Source of the DNA: JAIEOG01 sp964519985
GTDB taxonomy: Bacteria > Bdellovibrionota > FAC87 > UBA2466
Length of the DNA stretch: 64,000 bases
NCBI GenBank assembly: GCA_964519985.1
Contig: CAZFMF010000001.1
Location: forward strand, 124,001-188,000
Reading direction: 5' to 3'
Below, piece by piece: positions 8,798 to 16,264 of this stretch. Under the pieces are notes generated by a model. It searched no databases, was not told the origin of the DNA, and saw only the letters and a program-made list of their open reading frames with translations. Each line of letters opens with the position of its first letter. Positions within the stretch are counted from its first letter, which is position 1. Both the position numbers and the translations under genes were made by a program.

Positions 8798-8826
8798 TTT
8801 TGTGCTCAAGCAAGAAGGAGAACTCA

Positions 8827-9090
8827 ATGCGGAATAAACATGTGTTTTCCGGACGGGTAGAGAAGCCCGTCCCGTTCTGGCATCAAAAGAGAGCCTGGGG
8901 TAGCTGGGAGGTATTTATCTGTCCGCCTTACTTTTTCTTTCGAGCATTGAACGATGCGGGCCGCCGGGTTCTCGTCATTCACACGATCACCCAACTTGAA
9001 ACTGTTGTAGAGTCGGGTGAAGCGCTTTCGCTGGAGGAACTTACGGAGATTGAGAACTTTATTCTACGTTCGAAGAAACCGCTCGACTAG
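8827..9090 (+). CDS. Small protein of unknown function
   Basis: Protein of 87 residues from the ATG at 8827, which has AAGGAG at 8815-8820 with a 6-base gap; an upstream in-frame start at 8800 lacks a ribosome site. No family is recognised. It has an aromatic-rich middle (WGSWEVFICPPYFFFRALND) followed by a short helical, acidic end. It lies just downstream of the serine recombinase and converges on the antitoxin gene at 9087, overlapping it by 4 bp. Probably an island accessory protein. Confidence 0.5.
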   Translation: MRNKHVFSGRVEKPVPFWHQKRAWGSWEVFICPPYFFFRALNDAGRRVLVIHTITQLETVVESGEALSLEELTEIENFILRSKKPLD

Positions 9091-9590
9091 ACGACACCCT
9101 CAAGTAGTGGCTCGGATTCTTCGATGTTGCCGGCCTGCTTTACCGACTCTTTCAATTGTTGTTGCAGTCCCTCCAAAGCAGTGGACCCTAAGTTTGAGCC
9201 ACAGACGTAGTCTATCGACTTAATAATAAGAAAGAACTTTGCCATCGAGTCTATGTCAGAGTTCCTCTTTTCAGCTTGAGAGAAAGCAGATGGATCCATT
9301 TGAGCCATCTCAGCCAACTTGTTGCTGGAGAGGCCAATAATCTTACGAATCCACTTCGCAACACTGGCTGACATAGGTTTGCTAAATGGCATGAACTCCG
9401 TCACAACTTTTGAAAGGGCCATCTTGTCAATCAAGGACGAAGTAATAGCAGTAACGTATGATTCGCCACACTTTGGACATTCAAGCTGATCGATTTTTTT
9501 CAATGTTAACGAAGGTCCGTTAGGAATCAGAAGGACATAGTCTTTCGTAACCTTTTTCATTTCGGCTTCTTTGCAGTTTGTGCACTTCAT
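9087..9590 (-). CDS. MqsA-like antitoxin (zinc-binding N-terminus plus HTH)
   Basis: Protein of 167 residues. The N-terminus has a zinc site of the type CxxC at Cys3/Cys6 and CPKC at Cys38/Cys41, and the C-terminal half has an XRE-like helix-turn-helix (LSSNKLAEMAQMDPSAFSQA). This is the two-domain plan of MqsA/YgiT antitoxins, which bind the toxin with one half and the operator with the other. It starts 14 bp after the DUF4258 gene on the same strand, forming a toxin-first pair as in mqsRA. The long tail after the HTH (about 45 residues) is longer than in MqsA. Confidence 0.75.
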   Translation of the reverse strand: MKCTNCKEAEMKKVTKDYVLLIPNGPSLTLKKIDQLECPKCGESYVTAITSSLIDKMALSKVVTEFMPFSKPMSASVAKWIRKIIGLSSNKLAEMAQMDPSAFSQAEKRNSDIDSMAKFFLIIKSIDYVCGSNLGSTALEGLQQQLKESVKQAGNIEESEPLLEGVV

Positions 9591-9604
9591 AAGACTCTCT
9601 CCTT

Positions 9605-10030
9605 TTATTTTTTTCTAACTACTTCGACTTTGCGCCGAACCCCTTTTCCGTTTTCAATTCGTTCGTAGTTCGGATTATTTTTCAGCCAATCAGCCATCAC
9701 TTTTTGGTCATCCTCCCCAGGCTCATAAGCGGTTCCAACTTTAACTTGCCGAGCATCTTCAATCACCAGAGTCTCTTCGCCCGCTTCATCGAGTAGGGTC
9801 AAAATAAGTTCGAGCGCACGACCATCGACATCACTACCTCTCCAATACACACTGTTTGTATCGGGCTTAACTCGATCGCATTTTCCATTTTTTAGAGCCA
9901 TCTCCACATCAGCGATCTGGATCTCCCGGTAAATCCGTTCGTTTTCTATGTGGTGCCGTCTTGTTAAATACTTTCGGTCATAAACAAGCTGCTTAATCTT
10001 CCTGGTGAAGTCCTCCACATCTACCTCCAT
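9605..10030 (-). CDS. DUF4258-type putative toxin
   Basis: Protein of 141 residues. The segment TRRHHIENERIYREIQIADV followed by EMALKNGKCDRV matches the start of DUF4258 proteins (His-containing helix, then 'is..dV..al..G'), and YWRGSDVDGRALELILTL continues the small beta sheet. DUF4258 proteins are often the toxin partner of MqsA- or HTH-type antitoxins, and here an MqsA-like gene follows 14 bp downstream. It would act in the cytoplasm, perhaps as an RNase; that activity is inferred from the RelE-like fold suggested for such proteins, not seen directly. The C-terminal 40 residues are basic. Confidence 0.65.
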   Translation of the reverse strand: MEVDVEDFTRKIKQLVYDRKYLTRRHHIENERIYREIQIADVEMALKNGKCDRVKPDTNSVYWRGSDVDGRALELILTLLDEAGEETLVIEDARQVKVGTAYEPGEDDQKVMADWLKNNPNYERIENGKGVRRKVEVVRKK

Positions 10031-10185
10031 AAGCTTACCACACTATTAGTGACAAAATCAAGTAGTGATGACTTTGTCATGTTCCGGTTATGTGGTTGTA
10101 ACATTTACTGTTTTTCTGCACAAGCTGCCCATTCCTAGCTCGAAAATACAAGGCTAGCCGACGGTTCAACGGTTCGGGAAATACC
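10031..10185. promoter_or_regulatory. Likely operator of the DUF4258/MqsA-like pair
   Basis: The 155 bp upstream of the toxin gene hold nested inverted repeats: ATGAC/GTCAT around TTT at 10068-10080, and TGACAAA at 10050-10056 with its reverse complement TTTGTCA at 10073-10079. They sit 20-50 bp before the toxin start, where the antitoxin would bind to repress the pair. Confidence 0.45.
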
Positions 10186-10632
10186 TCAACCTCCGCGCTT
10201 TTCACTCACCTCAATGTTGTAAGAAGTAAGTAGAGCCGCCAACGTGAGAGGGGTCTCCCGCGCAATCGATCTCTCTTTGGTGCCGCAAGTCGTTTTTATC
10301 TCAATGATTCCCGCCAGTGTTCCCTGTAGCAACAAAACCCCGTTCTTAATTGGCTGCAGAGCCCCGCGAAGCTGTGTGGTTATGCTCATTGGAGAACCAT
10401 CTGAAGTTACAAAAGCCCTCAGATGCTTTTCCAGGCGCTGGCAATTGGTCTCTAGGAGACCTTGGTCTACGAGGGGCTGCAATATCGGCTGCTTTCTTTT
10501 TGCTGCTGCATGAGCGAGTTGCTTGGTGCGGCACTGTCGGCAAGCAGCGGTCACTCCATCTCTCTTTGAGCGATCACTGTAGAAATTGCTTTTGGGAAGA
10601 TAGTGACGGCAAACGGTGCACTGTTTACTCAT
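10186..10632 (-). CDS. Protein with N-terminal zinc ribbon, phage/plasmid type
   Basis: Protein of 148 residues. The first 40 residues carry a zinc-binding pattern, CTVC (Cys5, Cys8) and CRQC (Cys31, Cys34), around the phrase LPKSNFYSDRSKRDGVTAAC, which is common at the N-terminus of phage HNH-associated and plasmid-borne proteins. No HNH catalytic residues follow. The C-terminal 100 residues are unassigned. Upstream lies the 208-residue orphan on the same strand. Role unknown, probably nucleic-acid binding. Confidence 0.6.
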   Translation of the reverse strand: MSKQCTVCRHYLPKSNFYSDRSKRDGVTAACRQCRTKQLAHAAAKRKQPILQPLVDQGLLETNCQRLEKHLRAFVTSDGSPMSITTQLRGALQPIKNGVLLLQGTLAGIIEIKTTCGTKERSIARETPLTLAALLTSYNIEVSEKRGG

Positions 10633-10721
10633 CCCACTATTTTACCAGCTTTTGTATATTTCCCTTTTCCCCTGGGAAGCGTTTCCCGCATATATGCCTA
10701 GCCACGCGTTCAAGCGCCCGG

Positions 10722-11348
10722 CTATTTCTTAGGCTTGGGCACCTCTTCCCCGGGTTCCGTGACATTGTCCTCATCCTCTTCGTGCGCATCTCCCATCTCA
10801 ATGAGCTCTCTCTTAAGGTCCAAGAGTTCGCAGAGATCAATTGATGGGGCCTCCAAGTTTTCCAGAGGGTCGCAGGGGGACTTTGTCGCTAGGTAAGGCT
10901 GGAATTCTAGGTCCTTTGGAAGCGGGTAGGGAAGCCACACTGGCTCTCGATCTAGATAGGCCTTAAACCGAGTTCTCCGCCGGGCTGCACTCCCTCGAAC
11001 TACGAAAACGGCCTCAAAAGGCCTCTCTGAACTCGCATACTCAGAAACCATGCACATCGTCGCAAGTAGTCGTCGCGTCGTTCTTTTGTTATTGCGATCC
11101 CTATTAGCCTTTGCCCACGCAGGAACCGCATTGAAGATGTCGTGTCTGCGCACTTCCCGGCTTTGGGTCACCTCCTTGAACATCTCCGCTGGAATCTGCA
11201 ACCCGGATGCAGGGCGCGGTGAATACCCATGATAGTAAGCGTTGTTGAAAGCTCGTAGCCACGCTTTGTCCTCAGGGGACGCATTTCGATAAAATGCTGC
11301 GTACTCTTCTTCGTCGTCCAGTCGCCAGGATAATACTTTCTTCACCAT
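10722..11348 (-). CDS. Hypothetical island protein
   Basis: Protein of 208 residues that I do not recognise. The N-terminal third, with LDDEEEYAAFYRNASPEDKA and WLRAFNNAYYHG, resembles short segments found in phage- and plasmid-coded proteins; the C-terminus is acidic (EEDEDN...GEEVPKPKK) and probably disordered. No signal peptide or membrane segment. It is 89 bp upstream of the zinc-ribbon gene on the same strand and may share its transcript. It marks the right end of the gene-dense part of the island. Confidence 0.55.
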   Translation of the reverse strand: MVKKVLSWRLDDEEEYAAFYRNASPEDKAWLRAFNNAYYHGYSPRPASGLQIPAEMFKEVTQSREVRRHDIFNAVPAWAKANRDRNNKRTTRRLLATMCMVSEYASSERPFEAVFVVRGSAARRRTRFKAYLDREPVWLPYPLPKDLEFQPYLATKSPCDPLENLEAPSIDLCELLDLKRELIEMGDAHEEDEDNVTEPGEEVPKPKK

Positions 11349-12158
11349 TCAATGCTCCTCTCCCCCAGTCCGAAACCAGTGCAGAAACCGTTCCACTCTC
11401 CTCGGTGGCTCCGATGCTCTATTTCTCCCTCCGACTGTGGGTCCACATGCTGTAAGGATTGGGGTTAGGATGCGGAGTAGCGCTTATACGGATCTCAACT
11501 CGATGAAATCGTCTAGATCTTAGGCAAGAATTGTTTCAGTCGACTTTGGACAGACCTATCCGACGCTTTAGAGCGGGTAGTTTTTTTCCTTCTTTTTCGC
11601 CCTTCATCAGTCGTGCTCGTTTCCACAGCCCTCACTACGCTCGGGCATTCACTACATTTGACCGCACGGACTGCGGGCGAGGAGGCTCGGAAGCCTAAAC
11701 AAGTTCGCTGGCCAACTTCACGGTCTCGGATTCACCTCGCCCGGGTCGATTGCGCAAGGCAATCGACGGAGTTGTCAGCAATCAAAACAAAATCCTTTGT
11801 CTTCTAGAATCCTAATGGGCGACATCCCCTACATTATAAAGCCCTTCACGCAGACTGATTGGGAACTTTTTTTCGAGCCTCTTAAGAAGTCGAAGCATCT
11901 CCGCCAAATCTTCAGTTCTCGTCTGATTGTCGCCCAATGGGTGAAGCGGGATTCGTGCGTTTTGGGGCAACCGCACTTTCGAACGTCTACCGACTCAAAC
12001 AGCGACCGCCTTCTCGCCCGCCCTATAGATTTCTGTCGTCGATTCTGCTACTTACAGAGCTAGGTCGCGGGTACGATGTCCCCCACCTCCAAAACTTGGA
12101 TCCTGGACGAACCGTGTCCGTATCGGATCCGACTCCAGCACGGCCTATGAATTACGAT
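11349..12158. other. Gene-poor stretch
   Basis: About 810 bp without a gene I can support. Two overlapping plus-strand frames (about 11812-12063 and 11937-12236) are open and could be one frameshifted gene, since the first reads as helical protein up to about 11940 and the second continues, but neither has a ribosome site or a family resemblance. There is a perfect 8-bp inverted repeat, GTCGATTG at 11745-11752 and CAATCGAC at 11760-11767, with a 7-base loop. No tRNA gene was found by eye. Confidence 0.4.
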
Positions 12159-12932
12159 TTATTGTACGGCCCATTGCCGAGCATCATCCTCGGCGGGATC
12201 GTGAATGAACAGCAGGTCCGGAAATGTGTTTGTTGAAGAAGCCTTAAGAATTGTAACTAGACGAGACCTCGGCGCAGCGGCATTACCTCCCGCCCGTTCC
12301 ATAGCAAAATTGTAGATCGCACGAAGATGGGACAGCTCAGCAACGCTGGGTGGAGCTCCATCCAGCGAATCCGAGGACAAAACCAGTACATTGAAGGGCT
12401 CACCGCGTTGCAATGCGCCACCGCTTTGAAATATCGGCAACAGCTCTTTCTCTAGAGATGCAGTGAACTGCTCAGTGTTGGAAAATTCCATCCTAGGAAG
12501 CCAAATAGCTCTCCTAGGGTTTCCGGCTGAGACCAGAATCTGCCAATATTTCCTTTTGTCTTGGGTGGAACTCAATCGTAGGTCCGATAGCTTCTTATTG
12601 ATGTCTCGATTCGGATCAATTGCCGAAATCGAGAACGTGCCAAGAGATTCAATGTGAAACGGAATTGCATGAGGGGCGACATGAATGGTGCCCTCTGCGG
12701 GTAAATGCAGGTGGACAGTTTTTTCGAGGTGTCTTTCCCAAGGCACGCGCCCTAGTTCCATTACTGCGGTGGGAGGGATGATCAATTCGGCCCGGCCACC
12801 AGAAACTCGAATAAGCAAATTCTTGCAACCCCAAGAGGACGGGTTGTCCGTGAGTTCGAATGGCATAGCAGCCGACCGAAGAGAGCTAAACACGAAACCG
12901 AAAAGGAGACTTGTATAAAGAGCCTTTTTCAT
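12159..12932 (-). CDS. Exported protein of unknown function
   Basis: Protein of 257 residues from the ATG at 12932 (a GTG lies four codons upstream). MKKALYTSLLFGFVFSSLRS is a signal peptide, probably cleaved near SAA. The mature part begins with FELTDNPSSWGCKN and includes a middle section (YWQILVSAGNPRRAIWLPRM) and a segment LVLSSDSLDGAPPSVAELSH that hint at a Rossmann-like or von Willebrand-like sheet, but no motif is decisive. It stands alone on the minus strand, next to mobile-element scraps. Confidence 0.6.
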   Translation of the reverse strand: MKKALYTSLLFGFVFSSLRSAAMPFELTDNPSSWGCKNLLIRVSGGRAELIIPPTAVMELGRVPWERHLEKTVHLHLPAEGTIHVAPHAIPFHIESLGTFSISAIDPNRDINKKLSDLRLSSTQDKRKYWQILVSAGNPRRAIWLPRMEFSNTEQFTASLEKELLPIFQSGGALQRGEPFNVLVLSSDSLDGAPPSVAELSHLRAIYNFAMERAGGNAAAPRSRLVTILKASSTNTFPDLLFIHDPAEDDARQWAVQ

Positions 12933-13044
12933 GGTGCGCTGCACTTATCACGAGGAATGTTCACCCGCAACTTATCGGCACCATTCGTTAATTATTTCAA
13001 TAAATTCGAACTCTGGCTTTGTCCCCCTAAACGTCCTCCTGTAA

Positions 13045-13488
13045 TTAGAGCTTGTCCGCCCACCGTTTGAATATTCTCTTGATGCGAGCACGGTCCCACT
13101 TCCGGTTACTACGGCTGGAAATACCCTTTTCATTTAACTGGGCTGCAATGGCTTCCCAGCCCAGATGCTCTGTTGTCCGAAGCCTTAAGATAAGCCGGAC
13201 TACCTTCATTTCAGTGCGACAAATCACTAACCGTTCTTTGTAGACCCGGAATCCGAAAGGTGGATTGGGATAACGATAGTTATCCGGCGAGCGTCCGCGT
13301 CCGGTTGTCCGGTGAATGCCGGCTCTTCGAAGTCGGGCGAGCACCATTTGCTTTGAGGCACCTAAGTGCTCTGCGATTTGAGCGGCCGACAGCCCCTTTT
13401 CGACGTAAAGTTGCCGAAAACCTTCAAGATCGATTCGTTTGTAGGGGGTAGGATAATCAATGAAGTCGATAAGATAAGGGTGGTTCGT
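13045..13488 (-). pseudogene. HTH plus recombinase-domain remnant, copy 1
   Basis: The open frame from 13488 down to the stop at 13045 encodes about 147 residues without a convincing start codon (first ATG at 13347, inside the helix-turn-helix). It reads an HTH (GLSAAQIAEHLGASKQMVLA) and then a part resembling the C-terminal 'Recombinase' domain of large serine recombinases (NYRYPNPPFGFRV, EMKVVRLILRLR, IAAQLNEKGISSR, RIKRIFKRW). The catalytic serine domain is missing. A close homologue lies at 14866-15309. Either a decayed gene or a member of a small family using a rare start codon; the second copy argues that the unit itself is conserved. Confidence 0.5.
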
Positions 13489-13509
13489 CTAGCATCCGGC
13501 TTTGTCCAA

Positions 13510-13640
13510 AATTTTCGCCTACCGGCGAAAATTAGATGTTTGTCGTTAGATATTAGGTGTTTGGAATACCTGGGACGATGTTAGAAGGGCGAAAATTTTC
13601 CTCTAACACCTAACATCCAACATCTTCTTCATTCCCAACA
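13510..13640. repeat. Inverted-repeat cluster upstream of the four-helix-bundle gene
   Basis: A perfect 10-bp inverted repeat, AATTTTCGCC at 13510-13519 and GGCGAAAATT at 13524-13533 with a 4-base loop, and a third copy of the arm at 13588-13597. Between and after them are related runs on opposite strands built from TTAGGTGTT/AACACCTAA words (about 13548-13560 and 13602-13615). The whole could fold into a long hairpin. Such TTAGATGTT-like word repeats often precede four-helix-bundle (S23) genes. Confidence 0.55.
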
Positions 13641-13675
13641 AGTTAGTTAACTCCAAACGATCAATCCATAGAATT

Positions 13676-13702
13676 CATGGTGGCGGGAATCGAACACCAC
13701 GC
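13676..13702 (-). other. tRNA 3'-end-like sequence, possible attachment-site remnant
   Basis: Read on the minus strand, the sequence contains GTTCGATTCCCGCCACCA, the usual look of a T-loop, the 3' side of the T-stem and an acceptor end. The 5' half of the T-stem does not pair and no D- or anticodon arm follows upstream, so this is not a tRNA gene. It may be the short tRNA identity block left at one end of an integrated element. Confidence 0.35.
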
Positions 13703-13750
13703 TCCCCTCCTTCTGTTTCCCATTCCGTTCCCATGCATTACCAATCACAA

Positions 13751-14158
13751 ATGAACTTCGATTTCGAAAACCTCGACGTCTACAAAAAAGCTGTAAAGTG
13801 GGCAACAATCATAGAAGCCTTCTCGAAAAAAATCCGGAACCAGGCCTCCCCACCACTTCTCGATCAACTAACCCGCGCCGCTCTCTCAATCCCTCTCAAC
13901 ATCGCCGAGGGCAATGGCCGTTGGCACAAAGCCGAAAAGCGCCAGTTCCTTTGGATCGCCCGCGGCTCAACCTTCGAATGCGTCCCCATTCTCCAGGTCC
14001 TCCGAGAAAATAATTTATTGCTGGAAGAGGACTATGCGAAATTCCGAGCTGATTTGATCGAAATCGGAAAGATGCTCAATGGCCTTTTAAATTCGGTCGA
14101 ACGACTGAATGGTGTGGCTAGTCGAAACCGATTTTCAGCGACATGTGAACTAGAGTAA
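13751..14158 (+). CDS. Four-helix-bundle protein (S23 / 23S rRNA intervening-sequence protein family)
   Basis: Protein of 135 residues from the ATG at 13751 (another ATG is at 13733). The start FENLDVYKKAVKWA, the middle LLDQLTRAALSIPLNIAEGN and the block KRQFLWIARGSTFEC are diagnostic of the TIGR02436 four-helix-bundle family. Members are found in rRNA intervening sequences and next to diversity-generating retroelements, and stand alone in many genomes. The biochemical role is not known; Avd, the best-studied relative, binds nucleic acid as a pentamer. No reverse transcriptase is nearby. Confidence 0.9.
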   Translation: MNFDFENLDVYKKAVKWATIIEAFSKKIRNQASPPLLDQLTRAALSIPLNIAEGNGRWHKAEKRQFLWIARGSTFECVPILQVLRENNLLLEEDYAKFRADLIEIGKMLNGLLNSVERLNGVASRNRFSATCELE

Positions 14159-14179
14159 TGTTCGGTCTGAGCTGTCAGT

Positions 14180-14698
14180 CTAGTTGGCCCGTTCTCGCAC
14201 GCACACGACCAACCTAGGAGTATTGCACCAGTTCGTCTCCCACCCGCCTCCGAAACTGCGATGTGTGCAGTATTCCGGTTTCTGCCCGGGACCCCAAGCG
14301 TCCTGCACGGTCACGACGTAGAAGAAGTAGTTTAACCACCCCTGCACTTGGGCGTGTTCTGCGATTCCGTGTTTCCCCGCCTGGAGCACTTCCGCTGTGG
14401 TGGGAAGGCGCCACCCGCCCGCGATGCCATTGTATTTTAGCTTTTTACAAACATCATCCGCGCTGCCCTCTTTCACGGGAACCCACTGACTCGTTCCAAA
14501 AACGTTCCGATAGTTAACCCTGGGAGCCATTACAATGTGGTTCGTCCATTGAAGTCCAGTCTGCGTGTCTTCCATGGTGATGCAAGAGGGTTTCCACGAT
14601 TCGGGAGGACAAGTTTTATCGATGGAGACGTCCACCCAATCGGAATAAGCGTTCGACGAAAGAAGAACTAGAAACAGAACACCCGACAGAATTTTCAC
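14180..14698 (-). CDS. Exported protein with DUF1566-like domain
   Basis: Protein of 172 residues from GTG at 14698, chosen because GGAGG precedes it by 4 bases and it gives a signal peptide (VKILSGVLFLVLLSSNAYS). Mature features: TCPPESWKPSCITMEDTQTG, LQWTNHI, and WRLPTTAEVLQAGKHG. The 'GLxWt' and 'GGWRLPT..E' phrases are those of the DUF1566/Lcl C-type-lectin-like domain of secreted bacterial proteins. Six mature cysteines could form disulfides. It stands alone among mobile-element scraps. Confidence 0.7.
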   Translation of the reverse strand: MKILSGVLFLVLLSSNAYSDWVDVSIDKTCPPESWKPSCITMEDTQTGLQWTNHIVMAPRVNYRNVFGTSQWVPVKEGSADDVCKKLKYNGIAGGWRLPTTAEVLQAGKHGIAEHAQVQGWLNYFFYVVTVQDAWGPGQKPEYCTHRSFGGGWETNWCNTPRLVVCVRERAN

Positions 14699-14865
14699 GT
14701 TGCCTCCGGAAAATTTTAAACAATTCACAATTGCACGGCATTTCAACTTTGTCACGGTTTCGGCTTGCAGCCATTTTGCAAAAAGAACATCTGTCTGAGA
14801 CTGGATTAGTTCTCTGATTCGACCGGACGACACGCACTATCGGATGCACTACTATCTCTGGCACC

Positions 14866-15309
14866 CTAGGTCTTTCCAGACCACCGCCGGTGAATTCGAG
14901 TGACTCCAACACGAGTCCAGTTCGCGCCACGACGAGTCCTAAGTTGCTGGGCGTTAAGAGTCTCCACGATTTCGGTCCAAGTAGAAGAGTCGTGGTCACG
15001 CATTCGGAGGATGGCTCTTACCACCTTCATCTCCCGAGCGTTTGGTATGAGTCGTCCGCCCACCACCTTCAAGCCATAGCAGGGATTAGGATAGCGGTAA
15101 TTATCCGCTCGTCTTCCGCATTCGGTTGTTCCGCGAATACCCTCCTTTCGCAATCGGGCCAACACTGCTTGTTTTGAAAGCCCAGTTTGCTCACCAATCT
15201 GAGAGGCGGACAGGCCACTTTGAGCAAGCCCTGCAAAAATCCGGGAAGGCAACCGACGGGGCGTATGGAGGTAATTAAGGAAATCAACGAGATAAAAGTG
15301 TTCGGGTAC
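14866..15309 (-). pseudogene. HTH plus recombinase-domain remnant, copy 2
   Basis: Homologue of the unit at 13045-13488 along its full length: it begins EHFYLVDFLNY (compare NHPYLIDFIDY), has the HTH GLSASQIGEQTGLSKQAVLA, then NYRYPNPCYGLKV, EMKVVRAILRMR and TRIHRRW. There is no in-frame start at the point where homology begins; the frame runs on upstream into sequence that is out of frame with the transposase fragment. It is the unit that truncates the IS481-type gene next to it. The catalytic serine domain is missing here too. Confidence 0.5.
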
Positions 15310-15650
15310 TGTCCCGGTCGGTCCACCACGCCATCCCTGTCCAGCAGTTGATAAAACTCCTGGGCATCCACTCGATGAGAGCGCTCCACCTTGCCATTTA
15401 ATCTCGGCGTCCGAGGTCGAATATAAGCATGTTGTATGTCCAGGTCTCGCAAGTGCCAATGAAAAGCGGACTGAAACTCAGCTCCGTTGTCGGTTTGGAC
15501 CACTAAAATGCGAAAGGGAAGTCTGCGGATAACTTCATCGATGAACTGCATCGCCGTCTTCTGATTGCATTTATCGTAAATCTTCAACATCCGAATTCTA
15601 GTGCAGTCGTCTATGGCCGTGAATTGGTAAAGCCGTTTGGCGGGCTGCAT
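15310..15650 (-). mobile_element. IS481-type transposase fragment (DDE integrase core)
   Basis: About 113 residues of an rve-type integrase core: RLYQFTAIDDCTRIRMLKIY with the first Asp, LVVQTDNGAEFQ with the second, and PRTPRLNGKVERSHR with the Glu. This order and wording is that of IS481 transposases. The usual 130-residue N-terminal HTH part is missing, with a stop codon directly before MQPAKR, and the C-terminus is replaced at about 15310 by the recombinase-domain unit. So it is a dead remnant. Confidence 0.8.
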
Positions 15651-15746
15651 TCAAGTATGAAAACCTGCGCATTGAGTCCAAACCACGATTTGGTGCGGGT
15701 CAGGTGTGTGGAAAGAATGGCGAGAGCTGCTTAACGATGCTCACTC

Positions 15747-16264
15747 TTAGTTTGGAATCCAATCGAGGTCTTCAAAGTACGACCATTTTCCGCGCGACGA
15801 CTTGATTCGATCAAGCTGAAGATAATATTGAGACTGTCGGTAAGGTACAATTCCCGTTTCAGGCTCATAGTCAGCGAAGAAACAGGCGACCTCCTCTCCA
15901 CTGATTAGGTGGAACCATTCATCAAGGATTTGTTTGCAGTCTTCAATTGAGTTGGGCCGCCTGGTATAGAACTCAATGAAGAGCCACCGGCTCGTATCTT
16001 TATCCCGGGGGCAAACGCCCGCTCTCGCTCGTCAGTAAGTTTACAGTTCAGCGAAAACGATTCAATAGGGAGGCAAGCCCAATACTCTGGACAATTCCAG
16101 CCAAAATCCTGACAACCTTTGTGGGTTTTCTGAAGGGTAATTTGTAGGTCGTCTAGCGTTAGGATTTCAAAGTCAGGGGTCAAAAGGGCAGATAGTCCAC
16201 TTCCCCCCATAGATAAACATAGAAAACCAAGCCCTGTTATAAGCAGGCTTTTAAAGCGGCTCAT
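15747..16264 (-). pseudogene. Exported protein with a frameshift, partner of the lytic transglycosylase
   Basis: The frame from 16264 begins with a signal peptide (MSRFKSLLITGLGFLCLSMG) and reads well to about 16015 (NCPEYWACLPIESFSLNCKL). The same frame then turns to low-quality sequence and stops at 15905, while the neighbouring frame reads RWLFIEFYTRRPNSIEDCKQ, LDEWFHLISGEEVACFFADY, YRQSQYYLQLDRI and ends at 15747. A one-step slip near the run of C/G bases at 16008-16022 joins them into one protein of about 172 residues with five or six cysteines. Its first codons overlap the end of the transglycosylase gene by 14 bp, so the two are translationally coupled. It could be a periplasmic inhibitor of that enzyme; this is inference. 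Sequencing error is a real alternative to decay. Confidence 0.6.

Noticed and set aside
11797..12236. One frameshifted gene made of two overlapping plus-strand frames
   Set aside because: Both frames are open, but there is no ribosome site, no family resemblance, and the break point cannot be placed; kept only as a note in the gap entry.
13676..13760. A complete tRNA gene on the minus strand
   Set aside because: Only the T-loop and acceptor-like end are present; the T-stem does not pair and no anticodon arm follows.
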